64,000 nucleotides of DNA from the NCBI GenBank assembly GCA_013399855.1, contig VXAY01005183.1, positions 1 to 64,000 of the forward strand, read 5' to 3'. Below, in pieces: positions 59,103 through 64,000 of this stretch. The notes under the pieces are model-generated. The model saw only the letters and a list, made by a program, of their open reading frames with translations. It was not told where the DNA came from and did not search any database. Positions within the stretch are counted from its first letter, which is position 1; each line of letters starts with the position of its first letter. The DNA is from Oxyruncus cristatus (lineage: Eukaryota; Chordata; Aves; Passeriformes; Cotingidae). A program made the translations under genes and the position numbers.

Positions 59103-59259
59103 GTGAGGAGACTTAGGAAAGAAAAGAGGTTAAGGGAGGGTTTTGGGATTTTTTTTCCAGTTCCGTTTCTGGGCTTTGCAGCAAATCCGTGTTCGTTGTT
59201 CTGGCACCTTGGGAAGTTCAGGAGTTAAAAGTGCTTTTGATGAGCCACCGCGATGATTG
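59103..59259 (+). repeat. Direct duplication, copy 2 (downstream of exon B)
   Basis: This is the second copy of the 57619-57782 segment, starting 33 bases after the exon B donor. It differs by roughly 10-15 percent by eye and has a shorter T-tract (TTTTTTTTCCAG), which accounts for most of the length difference. Confidence 0.88.
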
Positions 59260-59324
59260 GAAGGGGAGAGTGAGAAGTGCCTCAGAGGAGGTGTGTGTGT
59301 TGGAGGAGCGCTGTGGTAGCCATA

Positions 59325-59508
59325 GAGGGTGGGAAAACACTGGCACAAGTTGCCCAGAGAGGTGGTGGATGCCCCATCCCTCCAAACATTCAAGGTCAAG
59401 TTGGTCTGGACTCTCAGCAGCCTGATCTAATGGAAGATATCTCTGTTTATTGCAGGCCTTTTAAAGGTCTCTTCCAGCCCAAACCATTCCATGGGGATTC
59501 AGTGATTA
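59325..59508 (+). mobile_element. Diverged CR1 3' end, forward
   Basis: CACTGGCACAAGTTGCCCAG, GGTGGTGGATGCCCCATCCC, CTCTTCCAGCCCAAACCATT and a degraded terminus GATTCAGTGATTATC. Confidence 0.88.
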
Positions 59509-60979
59509 TCAGGAGAGCAGGAGCTGCTTCAGAGCAGTTCCCTGCCAGTTCCCCAAGGATCACTATCCCAGAACCCCTCACCTGCCTCTCAGCCTTGTGT
59601 AGGCAGCCCCTGGCCCTGTGTGGCTGTAATATTTGTCCCATGCTGTACCCAAAACAGGGATTGATGTTAAAAGGACTAATTTTCCACCCTGCTTTTATTC
59701 AGAAGAATTCTGTCTGGGTGTCAACTCACGTGACTCCTCCTCCACTGCTTCATACTCGTTGTAATTCCTTCCATACAGAGGGAGAGTAGGGAATCCTGCT
59801 TGGATTGGTCAGTGCTTTCCAGCGGGATCTGCAGAGGATGGATTTTGCCTGTTTGTGATTTGTGGCAGGGATTTGCACAAGGCTGCAGGGTGATGTAGGG
59901 AAACACAAACAGTGAAGAAGAACAGAAGTTTTCAGTGAGAGCCAGTTGGTGGTTTTTTTCCCCCAGCCTGACCTTCCTTTACTTCTGGCAGCTTCTTTTT
60001 CAGGCAGAGATGAAAGGAGGGGATTATACTCCTGAGGATGAAAGTCAGAGTTGCTGGGCTTTGAGAGCACGAAAAGAATGAAGAGGAAAGGCCAAATGTC
60101 TCAAAACAATTTTGGTCATAATGTTGGAATATCTTCCCCCCCCCTTTCCCCCCCTCCAATTGCAACATTCATGAAGTACCTGTGAGAGAACTGGGGTTCA
60201 TAAGCTCCAGGATGGAAATATGTTTGGAGATTTAGGGTAAAGGTGTGGCTTTTGAGGGAGAGGATTAGAGATGAGCAATGAGAAAAGCTGATCACCCTCA
60301 TTCCCTGCTGGATGATGGAATCTTGCAGGAAAGTGGTGAGTGCAGCAGAGTGCCAGGTTCCCGTGGCTGAGGTTTAATCACCCCACTGAGTTTTGGGTTC
60401 CTATGCAATAAGTCTCAGGTAATGCTTTTAGTGCTTATTTACACCGAAATTACGTTTATTTGCAGGCATATGGATGATGAGTGTCGGGTACAGAAATAAA
60501 AATGAACCCACAACATGGCATTTATTTTGCATTTAGATTTGCAAGCTTGAGTCTGCTTTGAATGCTGCTGTGAGGGGAGAGGGGAAATGACCAAATAATA
60601 AAGCCTAATAAAGGCTGGGTTTAATTGCCTGCCCTTCTCAGGAAGGGAAGGAGGAAGAGAAAGGCAAAACATGTGTTTAATGCAATTGAAATTTGCTGTA
60701 TATCACAGTCCCTGTGCAACTCCCAATTTATTTGCTTTTTTTTAACACAGTTGTAGCCCCTTCTGAGCTACCTGTGTAGGCCTTGTAAAAATCATACAAA
60801 TATCTCAATTCATTCAGTGCAAAATCAGGACTACAGGAGGGGACTGAGGGGTTCAGCGAGGGGGCAGAGGTTGCAAAATCTCTTCTCCTTCGGATCTTTT
60901 CCCTTGAAAGGCTGGAGGAGGTTGGTGTGTGCAAATTCATTTGGGTAACTAACCATGCAGCCCCTGCTATCCTTTATTT

Positions 60980-61250
60980 TTTATTTTTTTGTGCCTCATT
61001 TTTATGGCTGAGGTTTTTATGCTGGCATGAGAGATTTATTCATCCCCGTGTAATGAAACTTTGTACATTCCATATGGCAGTGCTGCACCTAATATGAATT
61101 ATATGGGACATGAGTCATCCATTCTCCTGCTCCTGTGCTCGGATCAAACGTGACACTTGTTAAAAGAAGTGTCCACTGCTGAGGCACTTGGACTGTTTTA
61201 ACGCCAGCCTTCCACACTCCTTAGGCCCTAAAGAAAGGAAATAAAGCCAT
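60980..61250 (+). other. Repeat-free AT-rich stretch before exon C, possible conserved element
   Basis: This stretch has no CR1 or simple repeat and a balanced composition with ordered words (GTAATGAAACTTTGTACATT, CCATATGGCAG, TATGGGACATGAGTCATCC). It sits 70-340 bases before the exon C acceptor. Conservation cannot be judged from a single sequence. Confidence 0.25.
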
Positions 61251-61317
61251 TTTTTCCACCTTCACACCTTGGCCTGTCCCTCTTTTTGTGTGTCCTGTTG
61301 TTGTTTTGTTTTGGTAG

Positions 61318-61403
61318 GAGGGACAGCAGTGTGATAAAGGAGGAAATCAAAGCCTTCCTGGCCAACCGGAGAATCTCCCAAGCAGTTGTTGCACAGGTGA
61401 CAG
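61318..61403 (+). CDS. HMBOX1: HMBOX1 coding exon C: start of the atypical POU-specific domain
   Basis: This 86-bp exon completes Arg168 (AG from exon B plus G) and runs RDSSVIKEEIKAFLANRRIS, then QAVVAQVT and the first base of a Gly codon. The acceptor is TTTTGGTAG at 61317 and the donor GTAAGA at 61404. These residues (168-196) begin the atypical POU-specific domain, the HNF1-type helix bundle that precedes the homeodomain. SQAVVAQVTG is the start of its helix-turn-helix-like core. The frame is continuous with exon B and contains no stop. The exon ends in phase 1, so the next exon should start with two bases completing Gly and continue into the rest of this domain. That exon is not in the window. 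Confidence 0.96.
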
Positions 61404-61701
61404 GTAAGAGCTTGAGGGCGGGGAGGTGGATCCTTTCTGGGATTTTGGGAAGCTGTGTCTAAACTGCCTCTCAGAGCACGGTGCAGATGTTGGAATATCA
61501 CTTGGCTTTCTGCATTGCAGTGCAGATCTGTCAGCTTAGTCATGATAATGTATGCCTTTGATTTAAGACCCATTGTCCTGCACATCATGGAACTTCCCCA
61601 GTGAATCACTTTTTCCTTTTTTTTTTTTTCCTTTTTTTGAAGGTTGTTTTGGTGCTTTTTTTGCTTTTTCAACTTTCGCTTCTTACAGTTCTCTAAGTTA
61701 T

Positions 61702-61702
61702 N
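61702..61702. other. Ambiguous base (N)
   Basis: A single unresolved base lies about 70 bases after a poly-T run, the only N in the window. Confidence 0.99.
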
Positions 61703-62237
61703 CAGATTTTATTTTATGGCATTAAAATAAGCCTGAAGTTCTTATCTTAAAATGAAAACGGTTTTCCTTAATTCTTAAATTGTTTGTTGGGTGCAGCAAA
61801 TAGATGCATATCTGCATCTCAGTGCATGGAGAAGGGAGAGTGATAATGTGTATTTATATTCTAAAAAGTATATGAATAGTCAGGAGATGCAGCTGTAACT
61901 GATATCACTGCAGCCAGGAGTCGGATTATGAGAGCTGGAAGTTTTGTCCATCACTTGCCTTTGAGTCAGAGTTAAAATGAGATCTGAGTTCGAGGGGTGA
62001 CCAGACCAGCTCAGATTTTATGTAGAAGGATCAGTAGTTGTGTTTGTGTCCCCTGCCCTGAGCCTTCTGTCTTTCACATCCAGGACGAGTGAGCACACTG
62101 CAGTGACATCCCACCTTCCCTGGGTGTGTTCCCAGAGCTTTACACAAGGAGTGACACAGTCCTGCTGCTCCTCCATGGGGTGGGCTGTTACTAGTTCTGC
62201 TTTACAGGCTCACACCGCTTATCCAGAACACTGTGGC

Positions 62238-62730
62238 TGGTGGCATCTTCAGAGTCAGTTTGGTTGGAAAAACCCTCCAAGACCATCAGGTCCAGCCGTT
62301 CCCCCGGCACCGCCAAGGCCACCACTGACCCGTGTCCCCAGGTGCCACATCCACAGGGATTTTAAATCCCTCCAGGGATGGGGACTCCACCACTGCCCTG
62401 GGCAGCTTCCTTTCCTGAAGGAATCGTTCCCAATATCCAACCTAAACATGCCTTGGTACAGCTTGGGGCTGTTCCCTCTCCTCCTGTGCCTTGTTCCCTG
62501 GGAGCAGAGCCCGATCCCCGCAGTTCCCCCCTCCTGTCAGGGAGTTGCAGAGAGTGAGAAGGTCCCTCCTGATCCCTCAGGCTGAGCCCCCCCAGCTCCC
62601 TCAGCCCCTCCTGGTGCTCCAGCCCCTTCCCCAGCTCCGTTCCCTTCCCAGAACATGCTCAAGCCCCTCAATGTCTCAGGAGAAAAACCTGATAAAATCC
62701 CAAAGCTCAATCCCATGTTACACCTGTAAG
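62238..62730 (-). mobile_element. CR1 LINE 3' end with ORF2 tail, reverse, second subfamily
   Basis: GTTTGGTTGGAAAAACCCTC, GGTGCCACATCCACAGGGAT, CAGGCTGAGCCCCCCCAGCT. Same subfamily as 25077-25580. Confidence 0.94.
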
Positions 62731-62939
62731 ACTTAAAAATTTTTGAACCTAAGCTTGGATAAAGATCTTGAAATAGGTAATTTTTAAGGTTCCTTGGTGA
62801 CTGGAAATGCCAAATCAGCAGGAGGGAAGTTTTTCTCTTATATTTCTGTGTATTTGAAATGTCATAAGAACCCATCTGTCTGGGAGCTCTGGATTTGCAG
62901 ACAGTTGAGGTGGGCAGGCAGGAACAAGTGCTGGAGCCA

Positions 62940-63080
62940 CGGAGCCTGGAATTCCTTCCACATGTCCAACTCTCCTCCGTGATCTTGGGCAAAATTCCTT
63001 GTCCTTCCCTGGTTTCAATTTCATCTGGAAAGTCATGAGGTTAACATTTTGTGTAAATGTAAGGAACGTTTTCAGCCTTA
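62940..63080 (+). mobile_element. MIR-like ancient SINE remnant, forward
   Basis: CCGTGATCTTGGGCAAAATT, CCTGGTTTCAATTTCATCTG and GGAAAGTCATGAGG follow the MIR order (TGACCTTGGGCAAGT, CAGTTTCCTCATCTGTAAAATG). Confidence 0.6.
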
Positions 63081-64000
63081 TCAGATGCCAGCACTGGTAT
63101 TTCAATAATTAAACTGTGACTCCAGTTGCTTAAATTGTACCTGAACTCGGAAATTTTGGTAGTTAGTGGGTCACTCTCCTGCTTTTGTGCATTCCCTGCC
63201 TGAATACAGTCCTGGAATAACCCATGTCTGAATTAAGCTCTGCACAGCACCCTTCATGTCTCCCAGCAAGAGGAGTAATGTACAGAGGGAAAAACTGCAG
63301 GAAAAGAGTCTTTTCAAAGCAAGCCAACACTTGTTTTTGGTCAGGGGGGCCACTGAATCAGAATCACCACGCCAAAACTAATGTATCAGTGAAAGGAATG
63401 GATCTAATTATAATTAACTAGGTGGGCACGTGTCTTTAATACCCCTGGATCAGGCTGTAGGAAAGTCAAGCTGGTGTTTTTTTCTCCTCCCGTCCTGAGC
63501 CCTCTCTCTTGGATTTCAGCTGGCATGAGGTTGGCATTCAGCCTTTGGGAGCTCAGATTGTTTCCTCCTGGGAATAAATGACTCCAGCCACTTCAGACAT
63601 GGCTGACTGAATTTCACACCCATCCCACTCAACTCGAGGGGAATCCGGGATGGGCTCCCACAGCGATCAGAGAAATCCTGGAAGCTGTCACTGGAGAGAA
63701 GGAGGACTGAACTAGTGGCACTGTGTTATTATCCTGTTGTCAGGTCAAATCAATGGGAAACCAGGTGGATCTTTGCAGCTGATCTGTGTCATCCTCTGTG
63801 GGAAGGTTCCAGGAGCTGATTGATTTTAAATAGAACCCACAGCCCTGTGTAAGCAGATGTGTAGTCCTTGCATGCCACGATCAAGTACATAGTTATGGCT
63901 TATCTGAAAGGAATGGGAAGTCTCAGAGATGTTTGAAAGGACCAGATTAAAGAGCGTGCTCAGCACTACTGGGGAGAAACATCAGCTTCCTCTCAAAAGC

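Larger units (their letters stand above)
59071..61317 (+). other. HMBOX1: HMBOX1 intron between exons B and C
   Basis: This 2.25-kb intron starts GTTAGT and ends TTTTGGTAG, interrupting codon 168 after its second base. It holds the second copy of the duplicated segment (59103-59259), a degraded forward CR1 end (59325-59508), a C-rich run near 60137, and an AT-rich, non-repetitive stretch (about 60980-61250) that looks like a possible conserved element. If the intron is retained, translation continues for 15 codons past the splice site and stops at 59114-59116. Confidence 0.92.
61404..64000 (+). other. HMBOX1: HMBOX1 intron after exon C, cut by the window end
   Basis: The intron begins GTAAGA and runs past the window end. 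It contains one ambiguous base (61702), a reverse CR1 fragment of about 490 bp (62238-62730) and a MIR-like fragment (62940-63080). From 63080 to 64000 I see no exon, repeat or RNA gene. Confidence 0.85.

Noticed and set aside
1..64000. tRNA, rRNA, snoRNA or microRNA genes
   Set aside because: No B-box-like GGTTCGAATCC with a paired acceptor stem, and no recognisable box C/D or H/ACA set, was found by eye. A covariance-model scan would be needed to exclude small RNAs.
1..64000. Prokaryotic features such as operons, insertion sequences or CRISPR
   Set aside because: Spliced homeobox exons, CR1 LINEs and large introns show vertebrate nuclear DNA.

Overview
The window is vertebrate nuclear DNA, almost certainly from a bird. 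It holds about thirty fragments of CR1-type LINEs in both orientations. Their 3' ends carry the avian CR1 signature (ATTCTGTGATTCTGTG-like termini and the GGTTTGGGTTGGAAGGGACC block in reverse copies). The rest is AT-leaning intron-like sequence with a few old MIR-like SINE pieces and two minisatellites. One ambiguous base (N, 61702) indicates a draft assembly.

I recognise one gene, on the + strand: the 5' part of HMBOX1 (homeobox-containing 1, also called HOT1/TAH1), a telomere-binding, HNF1-related homeodomain protein. Three exons join in phase. Exon A (46176-46259) holds the end of the 5' UTR and the first 23 coding bases (MLRTFPV plus two bases of the next codon). Exon B (58591-59070) encodes the HNF-p1-like N-terminus and a Ser/Thr/Asn-rich linker. 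Exon C (61318-61403) starts the atypical POU-specific domain. Together they give about 196 codons. The rest of the POU-like domain and the homeodomain must lie beyond 64000. All three exons have canonical AG/GT borders, and the reading frame passes both junctions without a break.

Layout: 1-46175 is upstream non-coding sequence, most likely intron 1, with slightly CpG- and G-rich sequence at the left end that may be the shoulder of the promoter. 46260-58590 is the next intron, 59071-61317 a short one, and 61404-64000 the start of another. CR1 copies at 15-26 kb are mostly reverse and those at 29-45 kb mostly forward. No tRNA, rRNA, CRISPR or second protein-coding gene was seen.

The points most worth a second look are: an approximately 160-bp direct duplication flanking exon B; two tiny upstream ORFs in the start-codon exon, one of them ATG directly followed by TAA; a 391/371-bp tandem duplication at 51.3-52.1 kb with very uneven divergence; a CpG-rich patch with a perfect G-quadruplex motif at 50.8-51.3 kb; and a 47-bp minisatellite with alternating unit types.
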